DNA of 8,276 bases from Sphingobacterium sp. UBA6711. Lineage in GTDB: Bacteria > Bacteroidota > Bacteroidia > Sphingobacteriales > Sphingobacteriaceae. A program made the position numbers and the translations under genes. The stretch lies in assembly GCA_002454415.1 (NCBI GenBank), contig DKIT01000092.1, positions 16,694 through 24,969 of the forward strand, in the 5' to 3' direction. A model generated the notes under the pieces. It did no database searches. It had not been told where the DNA came from and saw only the letters and a program-made list of their open reading frames with translations. This document shows, one piece after another, positions 1 through 7,582 of this stretch (positions within the stretch are counted from its first letter, which is position 1; each line of letters opens with the position of its first letter).

Positions 1-166
1 GCTGATAATTGTTGTGGTGCTTATCAAAAGAAAACTGCTTAAGCACCCATAACGTACTTATCAGGGCAACAGTAAATCCTAGTGCTAATCCCAAAATATT
101 TATTGTTGTATTTAGGGGACTGCGTTTCAAATTTCTAAGCGCTGTTTTTAGGAATAATCGGATCAT
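1..166 (-). CDS. ABC transporter permease, MacB/FtsX-like (permease 5), N-terminal fragment cut by window edge
   Basis: The first 55 codons of a fifth permease are visible, and the rest lies beyond the left edge. The ATG at 164-166 opens MIRLFLKTALRNLKRSP, which aligns with the starts of its neighbours (MIKNFIKTAWRSI, MIKNYIKTAWRSI, MIQNYIKIAWRNI). It continues into the family's NILGLALG segment and first membrane helix (residues about 20-42), then a FSFD motif matching the ELSFD or ELSYD motif that follows helix 1 in the other copies. The reading frame is open to the edge. It begins 32 bases after the stop of permease 4, on the same strand, so it is probably in the same operon. It differs from its complete neighbours in having ALR in place of AWR and QFSFD in place of ELSFD, so it may belong to another branch of the family. 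By analogy it should be an inner-membrane permease of about 800 residues. The substrate is unknown, and whether the gene is intact cannot be seen. No Shine-Dalgarno motif precedes the start. Confidence 0.86.
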   Translation of the reverse strand, partial: MIRLFLKTALRNLKRSPLNTTINILGLALGFTVALISTLWVLKQFSFDKHHNNYQ

Positions 167-188
167 TTTATGCTGTTGTTTTGGTTCT

Positions 189-196
189 CAAATATA
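189..196 (-). promoter_or_regulatory. Possible Bacteroidota -7 box ahead of permease 5
   Basis: Read on the minus strand this is TATATTTG, an exact match to the TAnnTTTG -7 consensus of Bacteroidota housekeeping promoters. It lies 22 bases upstream of the start codon of permease 5. I find no good -33 TTTG element at the usual spacing of about 19-21 bases, because that stretch is the 3' end of permease 4. An eight-base match with two free positions can occur by chance in AT-rich DNA. This is at best a weak internal promoter. Confidence 0.2.
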
Positions 197-198
197 AA

Positions 199-2580
199 CT
201 ATTCATCATGTAAACTTTTTACAGGATTGGCATATGCGGCCTTGATGGATTGGAAGCTTACCGTAAATAATGTAATAGCAATGGTTATCCCGGCGGCATA
301 TAGAAATATAGTAACTGGGAGTGTTGTTCTAAATGCAAAACCATCGAGCCAGTTTATGCTGAAATATACAGCTAGTGGTATAGCGATGACATTGGCTAAA
401 ATAACCAAGAGTAAAAATTCCCTATTGAGTAATTGTAAGATGCTGAATACCGTTGCGCCAAGGACCTTTCTGATCCCAATTTCTTTGGTCCTAACCTGTG
501 CAGTATAGGTACATAATCCCAAGAGTCCTAGACAGGAGATAACTATGGCAATCAGGGCAAAAAAATTGAATAAGGTGCCTTGTTTCTGTTCATTCATATA
601 TTGCTTTTGATAGTTTTCGTCAAGGAAACTATAGTTCATTGGCATATCATCATAATAACTTTTCCAGATCTGCTGTAAGGAATTTAATGCGGATTTTGTT
701 CCGGATGCTGTAGTTTTGACATAAAGTTGCCAACAGTCTTTTGGGCTATATTGAAATACCATGGGTTCGATTTTTTGTCTAACGCTGGCATAATTGAAGT
801 CTTTTACAACACCAATAATAGTTCCTGGCACTGTTCGAATGCGTAAGCGCGTGCCTATAGGATCTTTTAATCCCATTTCCCGTACTGCCGTTTCATTAAC
901 AATGAAATGTGTTGAATCTGCTAGGGAGCCCGTGAAATTACGGCCTTGTGTAATTTTTATCTTAAAAAAGTTGAGCGCAGACTGATCGGCGTATGTCATA
1001 TTGAACCAGAGATTTGATTTGCTGGGCTTCCCATCCCAATCGTTGTCTCCTGTTGAACCGCCACCGTATACCATATCTCGTCCTAAGCGGATTACTGCAT
1101 TAATATCCTTATTTTTTAATAATTCACTTTTGACTGCATCAAAATGACTGGACATTTTTGGCGCCATGGCAACGGAAATAATATGATCTTTTTCATACCC
1201 AATGTTTTTATGCCGGATATATTCCAATTGACGGCCAATAACGATTGTTAAGGTGATCAGGATGATAGAAACGGTAAACTGTAGGACTACCAATATCTTT
1301 CTTGCACTGGAATTTTTTAGGACAAATCGGCCTTTGAGCACTTTAATCGGATCAAATTTTGATAAAAGCAGAGCAGGATATACACTGGTAAGTGCCAATG
1401 TGCCTATAAGCATGATGAGCACACTTAGCCATAGCGTAGAATTAAAGAGCTGTAAAGAAATCTGTTTCCCCGAGAAATTATTAAACCAAGGAAGGCCGAT
1501 AAATACGAGCGCAAGTGCTAACAATGATGCAATGGTAAACAGCATGGCCGTTTCCAATATAAATTGAAAAAAAAGCTCTTTTTTGCCCGCACCAATTATC
1601 TTGCGAATTCCCACTTCTTTCGCTCGGGATAAAGAACGTGCTGTAGAAAGATTGATATAGTTGATACTGGCGATGACAATAATCATAATGGCTACACCTA
1701 TAAAAATCCGAACACTTCCAATGCCGCCGTCGCTGCCGTCCATTTGATAGAGATGCACTTTTGCGAGTGCTTGTGTAACGTAGGGAACAGGGGCGTCCTC
1801 AGGTTTGTTCCTTTCATGTATCGCTTGTAGCTTTTTGGAGACTGCAGCAAGATTTGCATCCGGCCTTAGCAACAGATAGGTCTCAAACGAAAAACTGGAC
1901 CAATCTTCATCCATGGACGATAGAAAGGTCTTATTATCATAAGTCGTTTTATTTTTTATATAGGCCTGTTCGTTAAATCTCGAAATGGGAAGCAGAACCT
2001 GAAATTGAAAGCTAGAGTTTTCTGGATAGTCGGCAATGACACCTGAGACAACACATAGGTCCTCGATACCCAGCGTCACGGTCTTTCCAATGGGATTTTC
2101 ATCACCAAAATAACGATGCGCCGTACCTTGGCTGATCACAACGGAATTGTTGTCAGGAAAAGGCTGTTTTGGATTGCCCTGTAGTAGCGGAAAATCGAAA
2201 ACACTAAAATAACTGGGGTCTACAAATGCAAAATTCTTTTCATTAAATCTCTTCTCCTTATATTTAAGCGCAGCATCTCCAATCTTAAAAATACGTACTG
2301 CATCTTGGACTTCAGGAATCTCCTTTTTTGCAAAACTTCCAACGGGGGCAATGATGGATCCAAAGATGCGTTTTGATATCCCCGTTCCTCCTTCTATACC
2401 AATTTTGTAAATAGATCGCTGCTGTTTATGAAATCGATCAAAAGACAGCTCATCCTGAATCCAGAGCAATAGGAATATCCCCACAACCAATCCTGCTGTC
2501 AATCCTAAAATATTAATGGCACTGTAGAATTTATTAGAAAAAATACTTCGCCACGCGGTTTTGATGAAGTTCTTTATCAT
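199..2580 (-). CDS. ABC transporter permease, duplicated MacB/FtsX type, 793 aa (permease 4)
   Basis: This is an inner-membrane permease subunit of the MacB/FtsX superfamily. Members use ATP hydrolysis by a separate ATPase to drive movement of periplasmic domains (efflux, lipoprotein release or signalling), and the substrate here cannot be read from sequence. Hydrophobic segments suggest helix 1 at about 20-41, helices 2-4 at about 290-313, 340-362 and 381-405, helix 5 at about 429-449, and helices 6-8 at about 669-692, 719-741 and 755-778. MacB_PCD-like periplasmic domains occupy about 45-285 and 450-665. FtsX coupling motifs are AKEVGIRKIIGA at 320-331 and RTKEIGIRKVLGAT at 697-710. IIGVVKDFNY at 588-597 is typical of the second periplasmic domain in Bacteroidota members. 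The protein ends ANPVKSLHDE, with His where the three other visible C-termini have Arg. The start is set by alignment with its paralogues. It lies 64 bases after permease 3 and 32 bases before permease 5. A Gly- and Asp-rich stretch with WDGK (residues 506-518) is absent from permeases 2 and 3. Confidence 0.95.
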   Translation of the reverse strand: MIKNFIKTAWRSIFSNKFYSAINILGLTAGLVVGIFLLLWIQDELSFDRFHKQQRSIYKIGIEGGTGISKRIFGSIIAPVGSFAKKEIPEVQDAVRIFKIGDAALKYKEKRFNEKNFAFVDPSYFSVFDFPLLQGNPKQPFPDNNSVVISQGTAHRYFGDENPIGKTVTLGIEDLCVVSGVIADYPENSSFQFQVLLPISRFNEQAYIKNKTTYDNKTFLSSMDEDWSSFSFETYLLLRPDANLAAVSKKLQAIHERNKPEDAPVPYVTQALAKVHLYQMDGSDGGIGSVRIFIGVAIMIIVIASINYINLSTARSLSRAKEVGIRKIIGAGKKELFFQFILETAMLFTIASLLALALVFIGLPWFNNFSGKQISLQLFNSTLWLSVLIMLIGTLALTSVYPALLLSKFDPIKVLKGRFVLKNSSARKILVVLQFTVSIILITLTIVIGRQLEYIRHKNIGYEKDHIISVAMAPKMSSHFDAVKSELLKNKDINAVIRLGRDMVYGGGSTGDNDWDGKPSKSNLWFNMTYADQSALNFFKIKITQGRNFTGSLADSTHFIVNETAVREMGLKDPIGTRLRIRTVPGTIIGVVKDFNYASVRQKIEPMVFQYSPKDCWQLYVKTTASGTKSALNSLQQIWKSYYDDMPMNYSFLDENYQKQYMNEQKQGTLFNFFALIAIVISCLGLLGLCTYTAQVRTKEIGIRKVLGATVFSILQLLNREFLLLVILANVIAIPLAVYFSINWLDGFAFRTTLPVTIFLYAAGITIAITLFTVSFQSIKAAYANPVKSLHDE

Positions 2581-2644
2581 TGTTATGGGGTTTAAGTGAT
2601 TAATACATATTATAAATAGTAAGCCTACTGCTTGATAGACTGAT

Positions 2645-5047
2645 CTATTCGTCCCGTAAACTATTTACTGGATTAAGTAATGCAGCTTTGAAAGTTTGAA
2701 ATCCAATTGTAATAAAAGCGATAATTGTCACTGTCAGGACAGCGACCGCGTATGCCCACCAGGGCATCTCGATATGATAGACGAAATTATTTAGCCAACT
2801 ATTAAATAAGTAATATGCGATTGGTGCCGCAATCAGAAACGCTATACAGATCAATTTGATGTAGTTCGCGGACAGTAAATGGATAATGCTGCTGATACTT
2901 GCACCGAGCACTTTACGGATACCTATTTCTTTACTTCTAGACTCTGCTGTATAGGCAGCTAGTCCGAGTAAACCCAGGCAGGCAATAAATAGGGTCAAGA
3001 TTGAAAACAGCGACATCATATTGGATGAACGAATTTCATTTTCATATTGATCCTGTACATGTTGATCTAAAAAAGAGAAGTCAAAAGTGGCATCAGGGGC
3101 AATAGCTGTATAGATCTTTTTAACTTGCTCCATATAAGTTTGAAGGTCTGCTGTTTTGTATCGGACCAATAAATTCCGGGGAGATTCATAAGGATCATTC
3201 ATGGTGTAATAGGTATATCCACCAATCTCAGACTTTAGGTTTGTATAGTTAAAATCTCTAACGATACCGGATATAACGGAATTAGTTGCACTCATCTCGG
3301 TAACGATATGCTTTCCTACTGCTTCTTCGGGTGTTTTGTAACCTAAGAATCTCATTACTTTTTCGTTGATCAATACGTAACATGTTGAGTCTGTGCGCCC
3401 GATAACATCAGGTAAATCTGTCCCAGCAAGTAATTGTAGTCCTAAAGTGCTGACTGTCTTGCCATAGGTGATACAAGTTGAAGTTGGCAAACCCTGCTTA
3501 TCGGTGGTTAGTCTGTAAGTTGTTTTTCCGCTTTCGTTGAATCCGGGTATAGATTGTGCAAAAGTAGTGGATACCGTGCTGCTCAGGTTTTGAACTTGCT
3601 GGCTCAAGTTATTTAGCTTTTCTTGATTTTTTAAAGAACGAATTGAAATAGATACCACATTTTTGGGCTGGTAGCCTAAATCCTTATTGCGGATAAACCT
3701 GATTTGAGTGAGCATGATACTGATGCCGATAATCAGTACGATTGAAATAGCAAATTGGCATACAACCAGTATTTGTCTGATTAGAATTGTTTTTCCTTGT
3801 TTATTGTATCCTTTGTTCATTAAGGATATCGATTTTATATTCGAAAGGAATAGCGCAGGATAGCTACCTGCGATGAGTGTAATGATTAGCCATGCTAATG
3901 CCAATATTCCAAGCATATCCCCGTGAAGAAGATGTCGAATTGTCATATCGGTCTTACCGACCAAATTGAACGCAGGAATGAGTGTAATGGCGAGGATAAC
4001 TCCGATAAGCATAGCGAAGAAACTGATAGTTGCGGTTTCTACAAAAAAACGGATAATAAGCTGGCTACGGCTAGCACCAAGTACTTTGTTGACACCTACC
4101 TGTTTCGCATTTTTCTGTGATTTGGCTGTCGCTAGATTCATATAATTGATACATGCGATCATAATGACGAGAAAGGCAAGAACTGATAGTGTCTTAATAA
4201 TGTCTATATTTCCGGCGCGTGTCGTAACTCCACTGGTTAGGTCTGCTGAATAGAGGTGTACCTTTGACAATGGTTGGAGAAAAAATTGCGTATAATATTG
4301 ATGGTCTTTTTCAATGTATCTATCAATTAGTTTGGTCGCTTCTTGGGCAATGGTTTTTGGATCTGTTCCTTTTTTTAATAGGATATACGTTTCATAACTT
4401 GCATTGCTCCAATGTACATTTTGCCCCATCCATGAATCCATGATATTCATGACCATGTTGCAATCTAATGTGCTATTTGCTGGAAGATCTTTAAAAACAC
4501 CCGTGACCTGCACAGTATCCCGCTGGTTGATGCTAATTAATTTGCCTATTGCTTCCTGTTTACCGAATAATCTTTCTTTTGAGGATTGGGATAAAACAAT
4601 GCTCTTTTTATTTAAAAAAGCGGTATGCGCATTACCTTCAATAAATTGAAAATCGAATATGGAAAACAGGGAGGAATCTGCTAGGTACAATTGTTTTTCG
4701 GAGAAATTATCATTTTCAGTACGTATAGAAGCCGTGGCTCCATAACCCTCTTTTACGAGCCGTACCATGTTATCCACCTGTGTGATGTCAGCTTTTAAAG
4801 CTGGGCCTACCGCATTAGGTAGCGTGATCATCTTTTCTTGATTATATGCTGCAGATAGTTTCATATAGACACGGTAAATATTGTTGGCTTTTGGATACAT
4901 TGTGTCAAAGCTCAATTCCTGTCTAATAAAAGCGAATAATAAAAGCGAAACGCATATCCCTATTGCCAACCCGCTAATGTTGAGGATACTAAAAAATCGG
5001 TTGCTTCCAATACTTCGCCACGCAGTCTTTATATAGTTTTTGATCAT
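2645..5047 (-). CDS. ABC transporter permease, duplicated MacB/FtsX type, 800 aa, with altered first coupling motif (permease 3)
   Basis: This is a full-length double-FtsX permease, predicted to sit in the inner membrane and to need a separate ATPase. Membrane helices are likely at about 20-42, 283-306, 335-358, 376-401, 427-446, 678-700, 728-748 and 763-784. The two periplasmic MacB_PCD-type domains span about 45-280 and 447-675. The second coupling motif is canonical (RSKEIGIRKVLGAS, 704-717). The first, NAKQVGVNKVLGAS at 313-326, has Gln316 where the other copies have Glu, and Asn320 where they have Arg. The second periplasmic domain carries ISGIVRDFNY (592-601), a variant of the GVVKDFNY signature. 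The C-terminus is NPVNSLRDE. WLNNFVYHIE (751-760) between helices 7 and 8 closely matches permease 2, making it the nearest relative in the window. The start is chosen from the shared MIKNYIKTAWRSI opening. There is no Shine-Dalgarno motif, and a small hairpin lies in the 58-base gap upstream. The substrate is unknown. Confidence 0.95.
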   Translation of the reverse strand: MIKNYIKTAWRSIGSNRFFSILNISGLAIGICVSLLLFAFIRQELSFDTMYPKANNIYRVYMKLSAAYNQEKMITLPNAVGPALKADITQVDNMVRLVKEGYGATASIRTENDNFSEKQLYLADSSLFSIFDFQFIEGNAHTAFLNKKSIVLSQSSKERLFGKQEAIGKLISINQRDTVQVTGVFKDLPANSTLDCNMVMNIMDSWMGQNVHWSNASYETYILLKKGTDPKTIAQEATKLIDRYIEKDHQYYTQFFLQPLSKVHLYSADLTSGVTTRAGNIDIIKTLSVLAFLVIMIACINYMNLATAKSQKNAKQVGVNKVLGASRSQLIIRFFVETATISFFAMLIGVILAITLIPAFNLVGKTDMTIRHLLHGDMLGILALAWLIITLIAGSYPALFLSNIKSISLMNKGYNKQGKTILIRQILVVCQFAISIVLIIGISIMLTQIRFIRNKDLGYQPKNVVSISIRSLKNQEKLNNLSQQVQNLSSTVSTTFAQSIPGFNESGKTTYRLTTDKQGLPTSTCITYGKTVSTLGLQLLAGTDLPDVIGRTDSTCYVLINEKVMRFLGYKTPEEAVGKHIVTEMSATNSVISGIVRDFNYTNLKSEIGGYTYYTMNDPYESPRNLLVRYKTADLQTYMEQVKKIYTAIAPDATFDFSFLDQHVQDQYENEIRSSNMMSLFSILTLFIACLGLLGLAAYTAESRSKEIGIRKVLGASISSIIHLLSANYIKLICIAFLIAAPIAYYLFNSWLNNFVYHIEMPWWAYAVAVLTVTIIAFITIGFQTFKAALLNPVNSLRDE

Positions 5048-5074
5048 GATCGTATGAGTTTGTTTTCTCTCGCT

Positions 5075-5091
5075 AACATGCGGAGCATGTT
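5075..5091. other. Short perfect hairpin in the gap between permeases 2 and 3
   Basis: AACATGC and GCATGTT form a perfect 7-bp stem around a 3-base loop, 14 bases after the stop codon of permease 2 and 27 bases before the start of permease 3. Read on the plus strand it is followed by a T-rich run, which resembles a weak intrinsic terminator, but no plus-strand gene ends here. Read on the minus strand, the direction of the genes, there is no U-tract after it. It is therefore more likely an mRNA structure within the operon, perhaps affecting transcript processing or stability, or simply chance. Confidence 0.4.
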
Positions 5092-5105
5092 TTTATTTCT
5101 TCTAT

Positions 5106-7526
5106 TTATTCGTCTCTTAAACTATCTACAGGGTTTGCCCTAGCAGCTTTTAGTGTCTGAAAACTAACCGTGATCAAAGCGATCACGACAGCTGTAAAAC
5201 CAGCAAAAGCGAACATCCACCATTGCGGTTCGATATGATAAGCAAAGTTGTTCAGCCATTTATTCATGGCGACCCATGATAAAGGTGTCGCAATCAAAAG
5301 TGCTATAATGAGTAATTTGATAAAATCAGAAGAAAGCATAACCACCAAATTATAAATGGAAGCACCCAGAACCTTACGGACTCCGATTTCTTTTGTCCGC
5401 TGTTGGGCCGTATAAGTCACGAGTCCCAATAAGCCCAGACAAGCAATGAAAAGTGCCAATCCGGAGAAAGCTGAAAATAGTCTTCTGAAATTAAAATCTG
5501 CCTCATATTGCCGATTGAAATTATCGTCGAGAAAGCTATATAAGAATGGTCGACTTGGCACCAGCTCATTCCAACTCTTACCTATTCTAGCAATAGTTGC
5601 AGGTTGATTGACATGTTGGATGTTTACGGTTAAATAGCGGCTGCTACCAGGATCTAATCGTAATGCCAAGGGTTCAATCTTACGGTGTAAAGAGAGGTAG
5701 TTGAAATCTTTTACGACACCGATAACTGTTCCCTCCCGGCCCCATTGTCTAAACTGTTTCCCAATAATATCTTTGGGATCCGTGTATCCCCATAGTTTCG
5801 CCGCGGATTCATTGATAACAAGTGAATGCAACGTATCTGCCGGGAAATCTCTTGAATAGGCTCTACCTGCGACTACTTTTAAGCCAATATTCGGGATAAA
5901 GTCTATGTCTATTTCATATAGGAAAGGAGCAAATGGAGCCATTGTTCCATTTGCAGACATAATTTCGGTACCAGCATTGGGGAAAAAAGTTCCCGGAACG
6001 GTGCGCGAAGCGGTTACGGATAACACATCTTTATCTTTAGCAAGGGTTGATTTAATAGCTTCTAAATTTTGATTAACTTTTTCGTCAAAATTATAATCTA
6101 TGACCAGCCGTTGCTCTTTATTGAATCCAAGATCCTGTTGCTGCAATTGATTCATCTGAGAGAATACAATCACTGTACCGGCGATCAACGCAATAGAAAG
6201 GCAAAATTGAAGAACGACCAAGCCTCTCCGTAAAAATGTTCCGCTTTTACTGTTACTATAGGAACCTTTAAGTATTTTGATGGGTTTAAAATTAGCGAGG
6301 ACCAAGGCTGGATAACTGGCGGCCAAAATACCGGTAAAGAGTGTGGTTAAAATGAATATAGTCCAAGTCGTCCCATCCTGTAATGATGAATAATTGAGAT
6401 GTTTTCCTGAGAATGCTCCCAGAAAGGGAAGAAAAGCAATGACAAGACCGATAGCCAGAATACTACTGATAAACACGAGAAGCAATGATTCTGACATAAA
6501 CTGAAGGATCAGGTTGCTTTTACTCGCACCGATGGTTTTTCTGACTCCAACTTCTTTTGCCCTTTCCATGGATCTTGAAGTGGCAAGGTTCATGAAATTT
6601 ACGCAGGCAATAAGTAATATAAATGCCCCAATGATCGTGAATATATACAAGTTTTGGTAACTGCCCGTCGAACCCGGTTGTCTATCTGCTGACGAGTGCA
6701 TATACGCTAGAAGCATGGGCTCGAGATGAAAATTATAGCGTGAACTCGCATTTTCAGCCGTAGGAATATGCCGTTTAAGGAAATCTGGTATTTTCTGATC
6801 AAATTTGGAAATATCAAAGTCTTTTGAAGCGAGGAAGTAAGTATAAAAATCTACATAATCCCAGCCCTCTTTGCCAAAAATCTCAGGCCGCGCTTTTCGG
6901 AATGTACTCATGGAAAGAAGGGCATCGAACGTAAAATGTGAATTTGCCGGTACATCTGCCATTACCGCCGTAACCGTATACAAACCTGCATCGGCGCGAC
7001 CGGCAGCTAAGCCCCCTTCCAGTGTTTTACCTATGGGATTCTGATCACCGAAATACTTCTTGGCCGTACTTTCTGTCAATACGACCGAATAAGGGTTTTT
7101 TAAGGCTTTGTGAGGATCTCCGGCCAAAATCTGCCAGCTAAATACATCAAATGCTGTGGAATCCATGAAAAATACATTTTCCTCCTGAAACCGTTTGTCC
7201 CCCTGTTTGAGTAAGATAGACGTTTGTCCGGAAAACTGAACGACTTTCTCAACTTCCGGGAAGTCTGCCTGCAGGGCATCACCAATGGGCGCATTTCCCC
7301 AGATCTGATGCTGTTCGGTACTGCTGACATCCTTATAACCATGAACAATGCGGTAAATGCGATCTTTGTTTAGATGATATTTGTCATAGGAAAGCTCATT
7401 CTTTACATAAATGACAATTAATAAGGAGCAGGCCAAGCCAATTGCTAAGCCGATTATGTTGATAGTTGAATACCCTTTGGTTTTTAGGATGTTGCGCCAG
7501 GCTATTTTTATATAATTTTGTATCAT
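5106..7526 (-). CDS. ABC transporter permease, duplicated MacB/FtsX type, 806 aa (permease 2)
   Basis: This is a complete inner-membrane permease of the MacB/FtsX superfamily in the long, duplicated form, to be energised by a separate ATP-binding subunit that is not in the window. Likely membrane helices are at about 20-42, 292-315, 343-367, 388-411, 435-455, 686-708, 735-755 and 770-792. Periplasmic MacB_PCD-like domains lie at about 45-288 and 456-684. Both coupling motifs are canonical: RAKEVGVRKTIGAS at 322-335 and RTKEIGVRKVLGAS at 710-723. The second periplasmic domain has VIGVVKDFNY (601-610), and the protein ends ANPVDSLRDE. WLNNFAYHIE (757-766) pairs it with permease 3. The start is supported by the MIQNYIKIAWRNI opening shared with the array. 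An A-rich leader without a Shine-Dalgarno motif precedes it. It follows permease 1 after 56 bases and precedes permease 3 by 58. No frameshift or lost motif is visible. The substrate is unknown: drug or peptide efflux, lipoprotein handling and signalling are all possible for this family. Confidence 0.96.
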   Translation of the reverse strand: MIQNYIKIAWRNILKTKGYSTINIIGLAIGLACSLLIVIYVKNELSYDKYHLNKDRIYRIVHGYKDVSSTEQHQIWGNAPIGDALQADFPEVEKVVQFSGQTSILLKQGDKRFQEENVFFMDSTAFDVFSWQILAGDPHKALKNPYSVVLTESTAKKYFGDQNPIGKTLEGGLAAGRADAGLYTVTAVMADVPANSHFTFDALLSMSTFRKARPEIFGKEGWDYVDFYTYFLASKDFDISKFDQKIPDFLKRHIPTAENASSRYNFHLEPMLLAYMHSSADRQPGSTGSYQNLYIFTIIGAFILLIACVNFMNLATSRSMERAKEVGVRKTIGASKSNLILQFMSESLLLVFISSILAIGLVIAFLPFLGAFSGKHLNYSSLQDGTTWTIFILTTLFTGILAASYPALVLANFKPIKILKGSYSNSKSGTFLRRGLVVLQFCLSIALIAGTVIVFSQMNQLQQQDLGFNKEQRLVIDYNFDEKVNQNLEAIKSTLAKDKDVLSVTASRTVPGTFFPNAGTEIMSANGTMAPFAPFLYEIDIDFIPNIGLKVVAGRAYSRDFPADTLHSLVINESAAKLWGYTDPKDIIGKQFRQWGREGTVIGVVKDFNYLSLHRKIEPLALRLDPGSSRYLTVNIQHVNQPATIARIGKSWNELVPSRPFLYSFLDDNFNRQYEADFNFRRLFSAFSGLALFIACLGLLGLVTYTAQQRTKEIGVRKVLGASIYNLVVMLSSDFIKLLIIALLIATPLSWVAMNKWLNNFAYHIEPQWWMFAFAGFTAVVIALITVSFQTLKAARANPVDSLRDE

Positions 7527-7582
7527 TGGTTTATTTCTTTGTTAGTGCATGCCATTAGTCGACTATTATTATATTTTTTCCT

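Noticed and set aside
170..508. Open frame of 112 codons on the plus strand
   Set aside because: It lies wholly opposite the conserved C-terminal region of permease 4, has no family resemblance, and the minus-strand frame carries clear FtsX motifs. It is a shadow frame, as are the other short plus-strand frames in the window.
5042..5051. Palindrome GATCATGATC over the start codon of permease 3
   Set aside because: It arises partly from the ATGATC that encodes the conserved Met-Ile opening. There is no independent sign of a regulatory site.
7100..7348. Second minus-strand open frame inside permease 2 (and a similar one at 7870-8106 inside permease 1)
   Set aside because: Both are out-of-frame readings of well-conserved permease sequence with no recognisable motif.
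7556..7565. Ten-base palindrome TAGTCGACTA between permeases 1 and 2
   Set aside because: It has no loop for a stable hairpin, no T-tract and no repeat elsewhere. A ten-base palindrome in this much sequence can arise by chance, so neither an operator nor a terminator can be supported.
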